Below are positions 42,147 to 50,171 of a stretch of 64,000 bases of DNA, in pieces; position 1 is the first letter of the stretch; each line of letters begins with the position of its first letter. The notes below the pieces were generated by a model that did not search any database, was not told the DNA's origin, and worked only from the letters and a program-made list of their open reading frames with translations. This DNA comes from Allomeiothermus sp035760705. GTDB taxonomy: Bacteria > Deinococcota > Deinococci > Deinococcales > Thermaceae. The position numbers and the translations under genes were made by a program. Where the stretch lies: positions 1 through 64,000 of the forward strand of contig DASTSL010000114.1 in NCBI GenBank assembly GCA_035760705.1, written 5' to 3'.

Positions 42147-42395
42147 ATGGAGGAACCCCAGACCCGCCTGATCGGGGGAGAGCCCTATGTCTTTTTGGGT
42201 ACTTTCCCCCGCCCCTTCGCCGAGGGGATCCGGGTGCGGCTCGAGGATCGTAAGATCCCGGTACGCCTGGAGACCCCCTTTACCTACTTCGGTCTCCCCG
42301 AGGCCTACATCGGCACCTACACCGGCGACGTGGCGGTCTGGATTCCCCAGCGCCTCTACGACGACGCAGTGATGCTGCTCGAGCGGGATCAATAG
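42147..42395 (+). CDS. Small DUF2007-like protein (82 aa)
   Basis: MEEPQTRLIGGEPYVFLGTF, then GIRVRLEDRKIPVRLETPFTYFGLPE and DVAVWIPQRLYDDAVMLLE match the fold of small signal-transducing DUF2007 proteins (a ligand-binding ferredoxin-like unit). It lies 5 nt after the M20 peptidase stop, so is probably co-transcribed. Function unknown. Confidence 0.7.
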   Translation: MEEPQTRLIGGEPYVFLGTFPRPFAEGIRVRLEDRKIPVRLETPFTYFGLPEAYIGTYTGDVAVWIPQRLYDDAVMLLERDQ

Positions 42396-42465
42396 GGGAG
42401 GAGACCAGGAGAGGGGGAGAAATAGACCGTCACCGCTCTTGTTCTCCCCCTCACCCCCTCTCTAG

Positions 42466-42507
42466 CTTCCAACCCCTAACTTCTAGCCCCTAACTTCCAG
42501 CCCCTGA
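42466..42507. repeat. Three tandem 14-bp repeats
   Basis: CTTCCAACCCCTAA, CTTCTAGCCCCTAA and CTTCCAGCCCCTGA follow one another directly, ending 18 bp before the ROK kinase ATG. A related CTTCCAGCTTCTAGC-like stretch occurs on the other strand near 38,020. Confidence 0.7.
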
Positions 42508-42525
42508 CTGCGGTATAACCTCCTT

Positions 42526-43428
42526 ATGAGCGTAATCGGGATTGACTTGGGCGGGACCAAGATCGCGGCGGGGGTTTTTAGCGAAGGGGCCTTGCGTTCC
42601 AAAATTACCGTCCCTACCCCCCAGGAGGGTGGGGAGGCGGTGATCGAGGCGATGGCCGATGCCGCCCGGCAAGTGGCTCGAGACGCCAGGGTTGCGCCTA
42701 ATGCCATCGGTTTGGGGACGCCAGGACCGCTGGACTACAGGCAAGGATTAATTAAGTTTGCCCCGAACATCGCGGGGTTTACCAATTTCCCCATCCGCGA
42801 ACTGCTGGAGCAGGCCAGCGGGTTGCCGGTTCACGTGGAGAACGATGCCAACGCCGCTGCGCTGGCCGAACACTACTTGGGGGCAGCGAAAGGCGCAGGC
42901 AGTTCGCTCTTCGTCACCATCTCGACCGGGGTAGGGGGTGGGTTCGTGTGGGGAAACCGGGTTCTGCGCGGGGCCAACGGGCAGGGGGCGGAGGTCGGAC
43001 ATATCACCATTCTGCCCGGTGGGCCATCGTGTGGATGCGGGCTCGATGGCTGTTTCGAGGCCCTCGCCACCGGCCCGGCTATGGAACGCATGGCCCAGGC
43101 GGTGTATAAGACCGAGGTCTCCACTCGAGAGCTTTTCCATCGCTTCAAAGCCGGGGAGAGTAAAGCCGGGCGCATCGTGCTGCAAGCAGCCCATTACGTG
43201 GGGATCGGCCTGGCCTCGCTCGTCAAGTGCTTCGATCCCGAGGTGATCGTGATCGGTGGGGGTATCGCCCTAAACGCCGGACAGGCTTATCTGGACGAGC
43301 TGAACCGGAGCTACCAGCACTACCTGGAAGGCTGGATCGCTCCACCCCTAAAGCTGGCCCAGCTCGGCACCGAGGCCGGGCTCTTGGGCGCCGCGCTCAC
43401 CGCAGCGGTCGAGGTCGGGGAGGTTTAG
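42526..43428 (+). CDS. ROK-family sugar kinase (glucokinase-like)
   Basis: 300 aa. ATP site IGIDLGGTKIAAGVF, VENDANAAALAEHYLGAAKG with catalytic Asp, EVGHITI, and the ROK zinc motif CGCGLDGCFEALATG. Likely phosphorylates glucose. TATAAC lies 6 nt before the ATG and no Shine-Dalgarno is present, a textbook leaderless start for this phylum. Confidence 0.92.
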   Translation: MSVIGIDLGGTKIAAGVFSEGALRSKITVPTPQEGGEAVIEAMADAARQVARDARVAPNAIGLGTPGPLDYRQGLIKFAPNIAGFTNFPIRELLEQASGLPVHVENDANAAALAEHYLGAAKGAGSSLFVTISTGVGGGFVWGNRVLRGANGQGAEVGHITILPGGPSCGCGLDGCFEALATGPAMERMAQAVYKTEVSTRELFHRFKAGESKAGRIVLQAAHYVGIGLASLVKCFDPEVIVIGGGIALNAGQAYLDELNRSYQHYLEGWIAPPLKLAQLGTEAGLLGAALTAAVEVGEV

Positions 43429-43497
43429 ACTGGCCCCCGATTTGAAAATTGTCATCTGTCACATTGATTCCCAGAACCCGACCTTATCATTCGCGGC

Positions 43498-43761
43498 GTG
43501 GTGACGGTTTACTCGACTTCTTGGTGCGGCGACTGTCGGGCGGCCAAACAAGCCCTGCGGATGCTCGGCATCCCCTTCACCGAGGTGGACATCGATCAAG
43601 ACCTCGAGGGGGAGCGGGTGGTACTCGAGGCCAACCAGGGCCGCCGTAGCGTACCGACCCTGGTTTACGCCAACCACGCCGCCTCGATGAGCCGCTTTTC
43701 GATCGTCAAGCTACGGACCTGGCTTCGCGAGGCCGGGCTGCTCTCCGAAGCCGCCGATTAG
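43498..43761 (+). CDS. Glutaredoxin-like thiol oxidoreductase (87 aa)
   Basis: VTVYSTSWCGDCRAAKQALR carries the CxxC redox pair (WCGDC), followed by IPFTEVDIDQD and the cis-Pro loop RSVPTLVYAN. Resembles NrdH/mycoredoxin-type proteins. GTG start with TATCAT 7 nt upstream, a leaderless candidate. Confidence 0.87.
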   Translation: MVTVYSTSWCGDCRAAKQALRMLGIPFTEVDIDQDLEGERVVLEANQGRRSVPTLVYANHAASMSRFSIVKLRTWLREAGLLSEAAD

Positions 43762-43832
43762 CTCAGGGCTCCGGGTTAGCTGGCGGGACGGCCCGCCGCG
43801 TTTGTTTTGGCCGCGAATCTCTGATCTCCAGG

Positions 43833-43953
43833 GTTTTGTAGGGGCACCCCCTGTGGGTATCCTCGTCACCGGACGGCGGATTTGCTTGGTGAGGGTCGTC
43901 TTGGATGGGCCGGAGCTTTAGGGCGGCCCCCGTGACCGCCCCTAGGGGGGATG
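43833..43953. repeat. Element bounded by GTAGGGGC-like inverted ends
   Basis: About 120 bp between GTAGGGGCACCC near 43837 and GACCGCCCCTAG near 43943, with inner near-palindromes (AGGGCGG and CCGCCC). It resembles a small non-coding inverted-repeat element. Boundaries are approximate. Confidence 0.3.
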
Positions 43954-43970
43954 TCATGAGTGACGCCGTA

Positions 43971-43996
43971 ATAAAAAACCCTCCCATCCAGGAGGG
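43971..43996 (-). terminator. Intrinsic terminator of the SARP-like regulator gene
   Basis: Minus strand CCCTCC-TGGATG-GGAGGG followed by TTTTTTA, 32 bp after the regulator stop. Confidence 0.85.
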
Positions 43997-44027
43997 CATC
44001 CGGTTTAGGGCGGGGGCGGCTGGAAGG

Positions 44028-45866
44028 TTACTTGAGCACCTTAGCCGGGCTCAGCACGAAGGCCTCCACCACCGACCGGCCCTCGCCGGGGGTTCCTTGC
44101 AGGGCCCGGTAGGCCGAGACTTCCAGGTCCAGGATGGCACTCTCGGCTCGGCTGGAGAGCCGCATCCGGGCCTCCGCGGGCATCCAGAACCAGTAATCGA
44201 GCTGCTCGGCCAGGGGCAACAGGAGGGTGTGTTCGTCCAGCCAGCCGGGGCTCACGCCGCTGAGCAGGAAGACCTGGACGCGGCGGTGGTTGTGGATCTC
44301 GATTATGAGCGGGGCGGCCTCGCCGGTCACACCGATCCCCAGTGGGTTTTCCAGGTGGACCTGGCCGTGCAGGTGCACCAGGCAGGACTCTTCGGGCAGG
44401 ATCCACTCGGCCCCGGAAGGGCTGGTCTGGGTGGGTTGGCGTACCCAGACCAGCCGCCGACCCTCGGCCTGGAAGCCGGTGCCAAAGCGGTTTTCCTCGA
44501 GCATCGCCAACTCCCCGCCCGGTACCACCGACTTGCGCGAAGCAGCGCTCACGGCCTGGCTCGGCATCCCCAGCCAGGCTTCCAGAGCAGCCCGCGACCA
44601 GCCCTCGAGGTGCTTGAGGAAGTTGCCCCAGTCGGCGGTATCCCCGGCCAGCAGACGGTGGTAGGCCTCGGCTACCCGCTGGCCCTCCAGGGCGGATTGC
44701 AACGCGGCCTGGCGATGGTACTGCTGCCGCCGCCCCGGTTGCAAGCTCTGATAGAAGACCCGGCGGCTCGATTCGTCGCTAAAGCGCCAGTGTCCGTCGT
44801 AGATCAGCCAGCCCCGCCGCTCGAGTTCGTCGAGGTAGGGCGAAGCCTCCAGGGCCCCCAAAAGCCCCTCGGAGAGCGAGCCGGGGTGGATTGAGAGGCG
44901 TTCGACCGCTAGGCGGGCTTCCAGCGAGAGCATCCGGGCCTCGAGCTGGAGCATGGCCCGCACCCGCTGGGGCAGCGGGAGGGTGCCGGTCATCTCGCCC
45001 TCCAGGGGGGAGAGCGCCAGCAGTTCACGCAGGTGGCCGGGGTTGCCGCCCGAGGCCAGGTAGACCCGGGCGGCCTCGCCAAAGGTCATCGGGGCCAGCG
45101 GCTTGGCCCGGGCCTCGCTCCAAGAAAGCGGGGGCAGGTGGATGAAGCGCATCCGCTCGGGGGCGTAGCCGCTACGAAGCTCCAGGATCAGCCGGGGATC
45201 CTCCCCGTAAGCCGAGCACTCCACCACCCACAGTCCGTCGCGGTCGGAGAGAATGCGCTCGAGCGCCCCCTCGGGATAGGGTTGGCGCAGGTAGTGGACG
45301 GCCTTGCCGCTGCCCCGCAGGCCCTCCAGGAAAGGCAGCCCCAGGGCTTTGGCCAAGGACTGGGCGAAGTTGGTGCGGCCCGAACCGGGGCGCCCCATCA
45401 GGATCAGGGCGTAGGGCAGCCGGATCTGGTTGGCGATCTCGTGCACCAGGCGCTCGCGCCCCCAGGTCCCGGAGGTGTTGGCGACGAGCTGCGAACGCTG
45501 ACCCTCGAGCCAGGCCCTAAACTCGGTGGAGACTTCTTCTAAGCCCTCCAAGGGGAGGCCGGGGCCGGGGGTACGATCCAGGAAGACCAACGAAGGCAGA
45601 CGTAACGGGTCTTCGCCCGGGGCGAAAGCGGTGAACCCCAGCGGTGAGAGCGCCTGGGAGAGCCGGTAAAGCTCGACCCGTAGGTTCTGCGAGGCGGCAC
45701 TGTGACCCCACAGGAGATCGGCCAGTACTTCGCGGCGGGTGGGGCCTTCCAGGGCGAGGTAATACAAGATGGCTAGCCCCTTGCGCTGAAGCTTGACCTC
45801 GCGCCCTTGGTGCTCGAGACGGGCCGGCCCCCAGAGCATCAGTTGGAAAGGTGCGTTGGTGGTCAT
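44028..45866 (-). CDS. SARP-like regulator with aberrant Walker A and novel C-terminal domain (612 aa)
   Basis: ATG 45866 (MTTNAPFQL) has GGAG 7 nt upstream. Residues 8-100 are a SARP winged helix (LMLWGPARLEHQGREVKLQR, NLRVELYRLSQAL), but no full BTAD helical domain follows. An ATPase-like domain has GRPGSGRTN where GxxxxGK[ST] is expected, so the lysine is arginine. The helical middle is short. The C-terminal 150 residues (CLVHLHGQVHLENPLG, IIEIHNHRRVQVFLLSG) form an unrecognised beta-rich domain. It is divergent from the polysaccharide locus and may control it. ATP hydrolysis is doubtful. Confidence 0.8.
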   Translation of the reverse strand: MTTNAPFQLMLWGPARLEHQGREVKLQRKGLAILYYLALEGPTRREVLADLLWGHSAASQNLRVELYRLSQALSPLGFTAFAPGEDPLRLPSLVFLDRTPGPGLPLEGLEEVSTEFRAWLEGQRSQLVANTSGTWGRERLVHEIANQIRLPYALILMGRPGSGRTNFAQSLAKALGLPFLEGLRGSGKAVHYLRQPYPEGALERILSDRDGLWVVECSAYGEDPRLILELRSGYAPERMRFIHLPPLSWSEARAKPLAPMTFGEAARVYLASGGNPGHLRELLALSPLEGEMTGTLPLPQRVRAMLQLEARMLSLEARLAVERLSIHPGSLSEGLLGALEASPYLDELERRGWLIYDGHWRFSDESSRRVFYQSLQPGRRQQYHRQAALQSALEGQRVAEAYHRLLAGDTADWGNFLKHLEGWSRAALEAWLGMPSQAVSAASRKSVVPGGELAMLEENRFGTGFQAEGRRLVWVRQPTQTSPSGAEWILPEESCLVHLHGQVHLENPLGIGVTGEAAPLIIEIHNHRRVQVFLLSGVSPGWLDEHTLLLPLAEQLDYWFWMPAEARMRLSSRAESAILDLEVSAYRALQGTPGEGRSVVEAFVLSPAKVLK

Positions 45867-46228
45867 GGGCAATCTCCGCAGGCTAGCGCTTGAGGGGATC
45901 TGGACCGTAGGCAATCATCAACCGGGCATATAACAGGTAAATTTGAGATCGAGTGTGGCTTCACGGCTGAACCATCCTCCTGGCTTACTCTCTCACGGGT
46001 GAAACCACTCCTTGAAGGAGTCCTGGTAGAACTTGACCCTAGGCTAACACGTCTATGTAACACCCTCGTTTATATCTAGGGTGGATTTTTTTCAGGGAAT
46101 TTCCCTAGATCTGCTCTGGGGCATCACTCTCGAGGCGTGACTTATGCCGTTGCTTACGCGAATGTACGTAACGCCGCCTTAGCTTGACAGAGGGGTCACA
46201 ATCCCCTACCGTTGAACTAGAGGAGCCT
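45867..46228. other. 362-bp divergent regulatory region
   Basis: Separates the SARP-like regulator from the polysaccharide locus. It holds ACTCC-TTGAA-GGAGT (46007-46021), two TAACAC copies 13 bp apart near 46045-46063 followed by TATATC, AGGGG-N7-CCCCT at 46190-46206, and the TTGACA promoter of the small membrane protein. The TAACAC copies do not have the 11-bp period of the other SARP sites. Confidence 0.5.
46184..46212 (+). promoter_or_regulatory. Promoter of the small two-helix membrane protein
   Basis: TTGACA at 46184, 17 nt, TACCGT at 46207; the ribosome site AGAGGAG follows. Confidence 0.5.
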
Positions 46229-46453
46229 ATGGTTGCCACCACCGTCACCACCACCGTTGCCGCGATCAGTGGTGTCGCGACCCTTGCTTGGTCAGCGGCG
46301 GTGATCGTCGCACTGCTCGCCTTGCTGATCTCCAAGGAATTGGCCAGCGCTTCGGAGCATCCGCGTGCCCGCTGGTATGCCAAAGTGAGCAGTGTCGGGG
46401 TGGTGCCCTTAGTTTTTGCGCTGGCTGGGATTGTGCTCGCCAAGCTCCTGTAG
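46229..46453 (+). CDS. Small two-helix membrane protein (74 aa)
   Basis: ATG 46229 follows AGAGGAG. Helix 1 is LAWSAAVIVALLALLIS, then a short hydrophilic loop with KELASASEHPRARWYAKV, then helix 2 VGVVPLVFALAGIVLAKLL. It has its own promoter and a terminator right after, so it is monocistronic at the head of the polysaccharide locus. No homologue recognised. High expression is likely. Confidence 0.75.
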   Translation: MVATTVTTTVAAISGVATLAWSAAVIVALLALLISKELASASEHPRARWYAKVSSVGVVPLVFALAGIVLAKLL

Positions 46454-46473
46454 AAGTTCGAATGTTCCAGTTG

Positions 46474-46517
46474 GCACGGCGCGGAGGGGAGTGGTCTTCG
46501 CCGTGCTTGTTTTTTTG
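46474..46517 (+). terminator. Intrinsic terminator after the small membrane protein
   Basis: GCACGGCG and CGCCGTGC with a 17-nt loop, then TTGTTTTTTTG. It isolates the upstream gene from the YdcF-like gene. Confidence 0.75.
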
Positions 46518-46563
46518 ATTTTTTCCATGGGGCTTCTATATATTTCATTGACGGCAGCATTTT

Positions 46564-47202
46564 ATGATTGCTCGTATCCCGCACTCCCTACGTGTCCCGC
46601 TCGTGGGACTGGCTTTCGTGGTAGTGCTCGGGCTGGCCCATGGCCTATGGCTACCTGAGATTGCGGCCTGGCTGGTGGTTCCCGAACCGCTGACCTCGCT
46701 GGAGGGGCTGCGTAACGATCCGCAGGCGGCCATCGTGCCCCTGGCTGGAGGGCGCGAGCGGGTGTTATACGCGGCGGAACTGTTTCGCCAAGGTTATGGA
46801 CGCTGGTTTCTCGCCACCGACATGCCGCTCGATGCGCCCGGGATCCGCGAGCGCTACGCGGAACTCGTAGCGAGAGAGGCCGTCTGGCAGGGGGTGCCTC
46901 GCTCGGCCATCGTGTTGAGCGACCTCACCGTGCGCACGACCTACGAGGAGGCCCGGGAGATCTTGAAGGTGGCCCACTCCCGGGGTTGGCGCTCCTTGCT
47001 GGTTGTGACCTCGCCCTACCACACCCGCCGGGCACGCTGGGTGCTCTCGGAGGTTTTCGGCTCGAGCGGTATCACCCTACACGTGGTCGCGGCCCCCGAG
47101 AAAGGGTATACCCCTCAGAATTGGTGGCAGAGCACCGATGGTCTTCGCAACACCTGGACCGAGTACCTCAAGTTGGTCTTGCGGCTATTGGGGCACGAGT
47201 GA
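46564..47202 (+). CDS. YdcF/ElyC (DUF218) family membrane protein
   Basis: 212 aa. One N-terminal membrane segment (VPLVGLAFVVVLGLAHGLWL), then the DUF218 fold: AAIVPLAGGRERVLYAAELF, ERYAELVAREAVWQGVP, SDLTVRTTYEEAREILKV, LLVVTSPYHTRRARW. The family acts in envelope polysaccharide and undecaprenyl-linked metabolism. No Shine-Dalgarno is visible before the ATG. First gene of the main polysaccharide run. Confidence 0.85.
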   Translation: MIARIPHSLRVPLVGLAFVVVLGLAHGLWLPEIAAWLVVPEPLTSLEGLRNDPQAAIVPLAGGRERVLYAAELFRQGYGRWFLATDMPLDAPGIRERYAELVAREAVWQGVPRSAIVLSDLTVRTTYEEAREILKVAHSRGWRSLLVVTSPYHTRRARWVLSEVFGSSGITLHVVAAPEKGYTPQNWWQSTDGLRNTWTEYLKLVLRLLGHE

Positions 47203-47294
47203 GGTTGGCACTTTTCAGCGCACATTCAGCAAGAATTTATAAACTTGAAAGAAACCGATAGTGACAAAAGTTGTCATATGAAAGGCGGAGAAGA

Positions 47295-48116
47295 ATGCAA
47301 GGCGGTTACACTGGGTCTGTGAGAGTTCGGTGGGCTCATTGGGATCTGCTGGTGGCCTTGATCCTGGCCCTAGCGATGAGTATGTGGCTGGTGCTCTGGC
47401 CCGGGGCGCAGAACCCGCTACGGGTTCTGCTGGGTTTTCTGGTGGCGTTGGCGGTGCCCGGCTATACCTTGATGGTCGCGCTTTTCCCCAAGCGTTCGGA
47501 CCTCGACACGGTTGAGCGCATCGTGATGAGCTTAGGGCTCGCGGTAATACCAGTGAGCTTTTTAGGGGTGATCCTAAGCGACACCTGGGGCATCCGCCCG
47601 GTGCCCTTGGCGCTAGGGCTGAGTGTCTTTACCTTGCTGATAGGCGGGGTAGCGGTATACCGCCGCCGCCGGTTGCGCCGTGAGGATTGGTTCTACCCCG
47701 ATCTCTCCTGGTCGCCCCGATGGCTGGGATGGGGGGTCGCCGCAGCAGCCTTGGTATTCGTGCTGTCGTTCTTCCTGCGACCCAATGTGCCGCTCACCGA
47801 GTTTTACCTGCTCGGTCCGACGGGCCATTTCGAGGATTATCCGGTGCGGGTGACTCCCGGCGCACCCATGGCGGTGGAGGTGGGGGTGCGTAATCTCGAG
47901 GGCCGCCCGATGGCCTACGTGCTCCAGGCGCCCGGAATGGCCCCGCTCGAGCTACCACTTTTGGCGAGCGGCCAGACCTGGGAGCAGACCCTTCAACTGA
48001 CCGCCCCTGCGGGTGGGGATGGCCGGTTGCGCTTGGAGTTGTACCGCAAAGGGGAGGCTAAACCTTACCGCGAGATCTACCTGGTGTTACAGCCCGGTGA
48101 GGAGGGAACCCCTTGA
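47295..48116 (+). CDS. DUF1616-type membrane protein (273 aa)
   Basis: ATG 47295 has GGAG 4 nt upstream. Four membrane segments (LLVALILALAMSMWLVLW, VLLGFLVALAVPGYTLMVALF, VIPVSFLGVIL, LGWGVAAAALVFVLSFFL) include the VPGYTL pattern of DUF1616. They are followed by an extracellular beta-rich domain (FYLLGPTGHFEDYPVRVTPG) to the C-terminus. Such proteins accompany polysaccharide loci, mostly described in archaea and thermophiles. The stop overlaps the start of the CPBP gene. Confidence 0.78.
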   Translation: MQGGYTGSVRVRWAHWDLLVALILALAMSMWLVLWPGAQNPLRVLLGFLVALAVPGYTLMVALFPKRSDLDTVERIVMSLGLAVIPVSFLGVILSDTWGIRPVPLALGLSVFTLLIGGVAVYRRRRLRREDWFYPDLSWSPRWLGWGVAAAALVFVLSFFLRPNVPLTEFYLLGPTGHFEDYPVRVTPGAPMAVEVGVRNLEGRPMAYVLQAPGMAPLELPLLASGQTWEQTLQLTAPAGGDGRLRLELYRKGEAKPYREIYLVLQPGEEGTP

Positions 48117-48889
48117 ACCGCCCTCGAGCCAGCGGCTTTCTCAGCGGGGCCGGGATGGTTTGGTTCTACCTGGGGATCTTGCTCTTCGCCGAAGTGCTAG
48201 CAGCGGGGGCTTACCCGGCGGTGGGTCTGGCCGTGCACGTGGCGCTCTCGGTAGCCTTACTGGCTCACTCCGCCTTTAGCAAAGAGTCCCTGGGCCGGCT
48301 GTACGCGGCTTTGGCGCTCGCTCCGCTGGTGCGGGTGGTCTCGCTCTCGATTCCGACAGGGCTGGTAGACCCGGTGACCCAGTACGCTGTGGTCAACATC
48401 CCGCTCATCCTGGCGAGCTTGATGGCAGCCCGGCAACTGGGGTACACCTGGGGGGAGGTGGGGCTGAACCTACGCTGGTTCTGGCTGCAAATCCCGGTGG
48501 CCGCCTTGGGGCCGCTCATCGGTTGGCTCGAGCGCCTGATCATCCAACCCGCTCCGCTGGCGGCCAGCCTCGAGCCGAGCGCCCTGGTCTGGCCGGTCTT
48601 GAGCCTGATCCTGTTTACCGGCTTGAGCGAGGAGTTGCTCTTTCGCGGCCTGATGCAACGGGCGGCCATCGGTGCCCTGGGCCCGGTGCAGGGGATCTTC
48701 TACGTGGCCCTGGTGTTCGGGGTTTTGCACACGGGCTGGCACTCCTTCCCCGACGTGCTTTTCGTGATCGCGGTGGGGTTGGTGTTCGGCTGGATCGTCT
48801 ACCGCAGCGGCTCGATCCTCGGGGTGGCCCTGGCTCACGGGGTCGCCAACGTGTTTTTGTTTATCGTGCTGCCCCTGCTAGCTCGTTAG
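48113..48889 (+). CDS. CPBP-family intramembrane metalloprotease (CAAX/Abi)
   Basis: 258 aa, about eight membrane segments. Signature LSEELLFRGLMQRA (EExxxR), then FGVLHTGWHSFPDV (metal His) and ALAHGVANVFLF. Rce1-like intramembrane protease family, in bacteria linked to bacteriocin immunity or processing of exported proteins. Here the context suggests maturation of a surface product. The TTG start overlaps the DUF1616 stop by 4 nt. Confidence 0.85.
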   Translation: MNRPRASGFLSGAGMVWFYLGILLFAEVLAAGAYPAVGLAVHVALSVALLAHSAFSKESLGRLYAALALAPLVRVVSLSIPTGLVDPVTQYAVVNIPLILASLMAARQLGYTWGEVGLNLRWFWLQIPVAALGPLIGWLERLIIQPAPLAASLEPSALVWPVLSLILFTGLSEELLFRGLMQRAAIGALGPVQGIFYVALVFGVLHTGWHSFPDVLFVIAVGLVFGWIVYRSGSILGVALAHGVANVFLFIVLPLLAR

Positions 48890-49152
48890 GCAAAACCTGG
48901 TCATCGCGGTGGGGTTCGGCGAGTAGGAAGTGCCCTTGCCCGAAGCTGACGAGTCCCCGACGGACTCCTCTCGAGATATGGCGCGAGCGAACGGTCTACT
49001 TGCTGGGGCGGGGTTGAGGAGGGCGTTAAGGGCCGCGTTACCTCGCTCGAGGGTTCGCTCGACGCCGCGTAACGGATAAAAAATCCTCCCTGTAGGACGA
49101 ATAAATCCATCATTACGAGCCGTTCACGGGTTGCCCTTAAGCTAGACGGTGG

Positions 49153-49578
49153 ATGCGTACGCGTTGGATCGTCATCGGGGTGGTGCTTCTGAGCCAGGCC
49201 ATAGCTCAGTACCGGAGCAATGCGGCATCCCCGGCCCCCGAGAAGCCCTGCCCCCGGCCCGCGCGGTACTGGCTCGAGCTGGACCCCGCCCGCTGGCCCC
49301 TGGAGACCCTGCGCCTGGGCGGCCAGCGCTACGGGACGGAACCCCTCCTGCGGTTGCTGGCTTCGGAGGCTCGCCAGCCGCAAACTTATCTGCGCCAGCA
49401 ACTCGCCGCGGCCAAGCTCAGCCTGGCCAGCGGGGCCGAGCCCTCCGCGATCGCGGCCACGGTGGCCGAGGCCGACCAGATGCTCCAACGGTTTGCTACG
49501 CGCGAGCAGATGCTGGCTTTGGGGGATGCGCTCGAGGCCTACACCCGTTTCCGTCGCTACACCCCGGGGTGCCGATGA
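49153..49578 (+). CDS. Exported protein of unknown function (141 aa)
   Basis: A signal-like N-terminus (MRTRWIVIGVVLLSQAIAQY), then a helical domain with WLELDPARWPLETLRLGGQRYG and LRQQLAAAKLSLASGAEPSAI. Two Cys (KPCPRP and TPGCR). The gap upstream holds a hairpin (GAGTCC-CCGAC-GGACTC, 48951-48967) and a weak candidate for an 11-bp repeat site (CATTACG/GTTCACG before TAAGCT at 49138). The stop overlaps the next start (ATGA). Function unknown. Confidence 0.65.
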   Translation: MRTRWIVIGVVLLSQAIAQYRSNAASPAPEKPCPRPARYWLELDPARWPLETLRLGGQRYGTEPLLRLLASEARQPQTYLRQQLAAAKLSLASGAEPSAIAATVAEADQMLQRFATREQMLALGDALEAYTRFRRYTPGCR

Positions 49579-50171
49579 CCCTGCACTTATCTTGGCCGCT
49601 CCGCCTGGGTTTGGCGATCCTGACGGCGATCGGGGGCTTTTTATGGCTCGAGACCGCGTGGACGGCTTACCAGGCCGATACCGCGCTGAGCCAGGCTCGC
49701 GCCCTGCAGCACCAAGGACAAGCCGATCGGGCCCTAAGGGTGCTGGAGACGGCGCAGCGGCTTGCTTCGGGGAACGCCGAGCTGGCGCTCGAGGCGGGAA
49801 ACCTCCACCTGGTCGGGTATTTGCTCGAGGGTGAACCCGCCCGCTTAGAAGAGGGGATCGGCCAATATTCCCGGGCAACCCAGCTCAACCCACTCGAGCC
49901 CTTTTACCCCGCGAGTTTGGGTCAGGCCCTCTTGCTGGCGGGGCGGTTCGACCGGGCCGAGGAAGCCCTGGAGCGGGCCTTGCCGGGTGACCCGCACAAC
50001 CTCGAGTACCTGTGGTGGATGGGACGGGCCAAAGAGGGGCAAGGCGACCTGAGGGCGGCGCGGGAGTTCTTGCGGCGGGCGCTCGAGGTGCGCGAAGACC
50101 CCCGGGTGCGAGCCGATCTCTTGCGTCTCGGGGAGATGCTTTCTACGCCGCGTAGCGGGGTGGGCCGATGA
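49575..50171 (+). CDS. Membrane-anchored TPR protein (198 aa)
   Basis: One N-terminal membrane segment (LRLGLAILTAIGGFLWL), then TPR repeats (ALQHQGQADRALRVLETAQR, YPASLGQALLLAGRFDRAEEAL, EYLWWMGRAKEGQGDLRAAREFL). It overlaps the genes on both sides by 4 nt, so is part of one operon with the O-antigen ligase-like gene. Probably an assembly or chain-length scaffold for the polymer. Confidence 0.78.
   Translation: MTLHLSWPLRLGLAILTAIGGFLWLETAWTAYQADTALSQARALQHQGQADRALRVLETAQRLASGNAELALEAGNLHLVGYLLEGEPARLEEGIGQYSRATQLNPLEPFYPASLGQALLLAGRFDRAEEALERALPGDPHNLEYLWWMGRAKEGQGDLRAAREFLRRALEVREDPRVRADLLRLGEMLSTPRSGVGR

Noticed and set aside
45900..46065. SARP site between the 44028 regulator and the polysaccharide locus
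   Set aside because: The two TAACAC copies are 13 bp apart, out of the 11-bp period.
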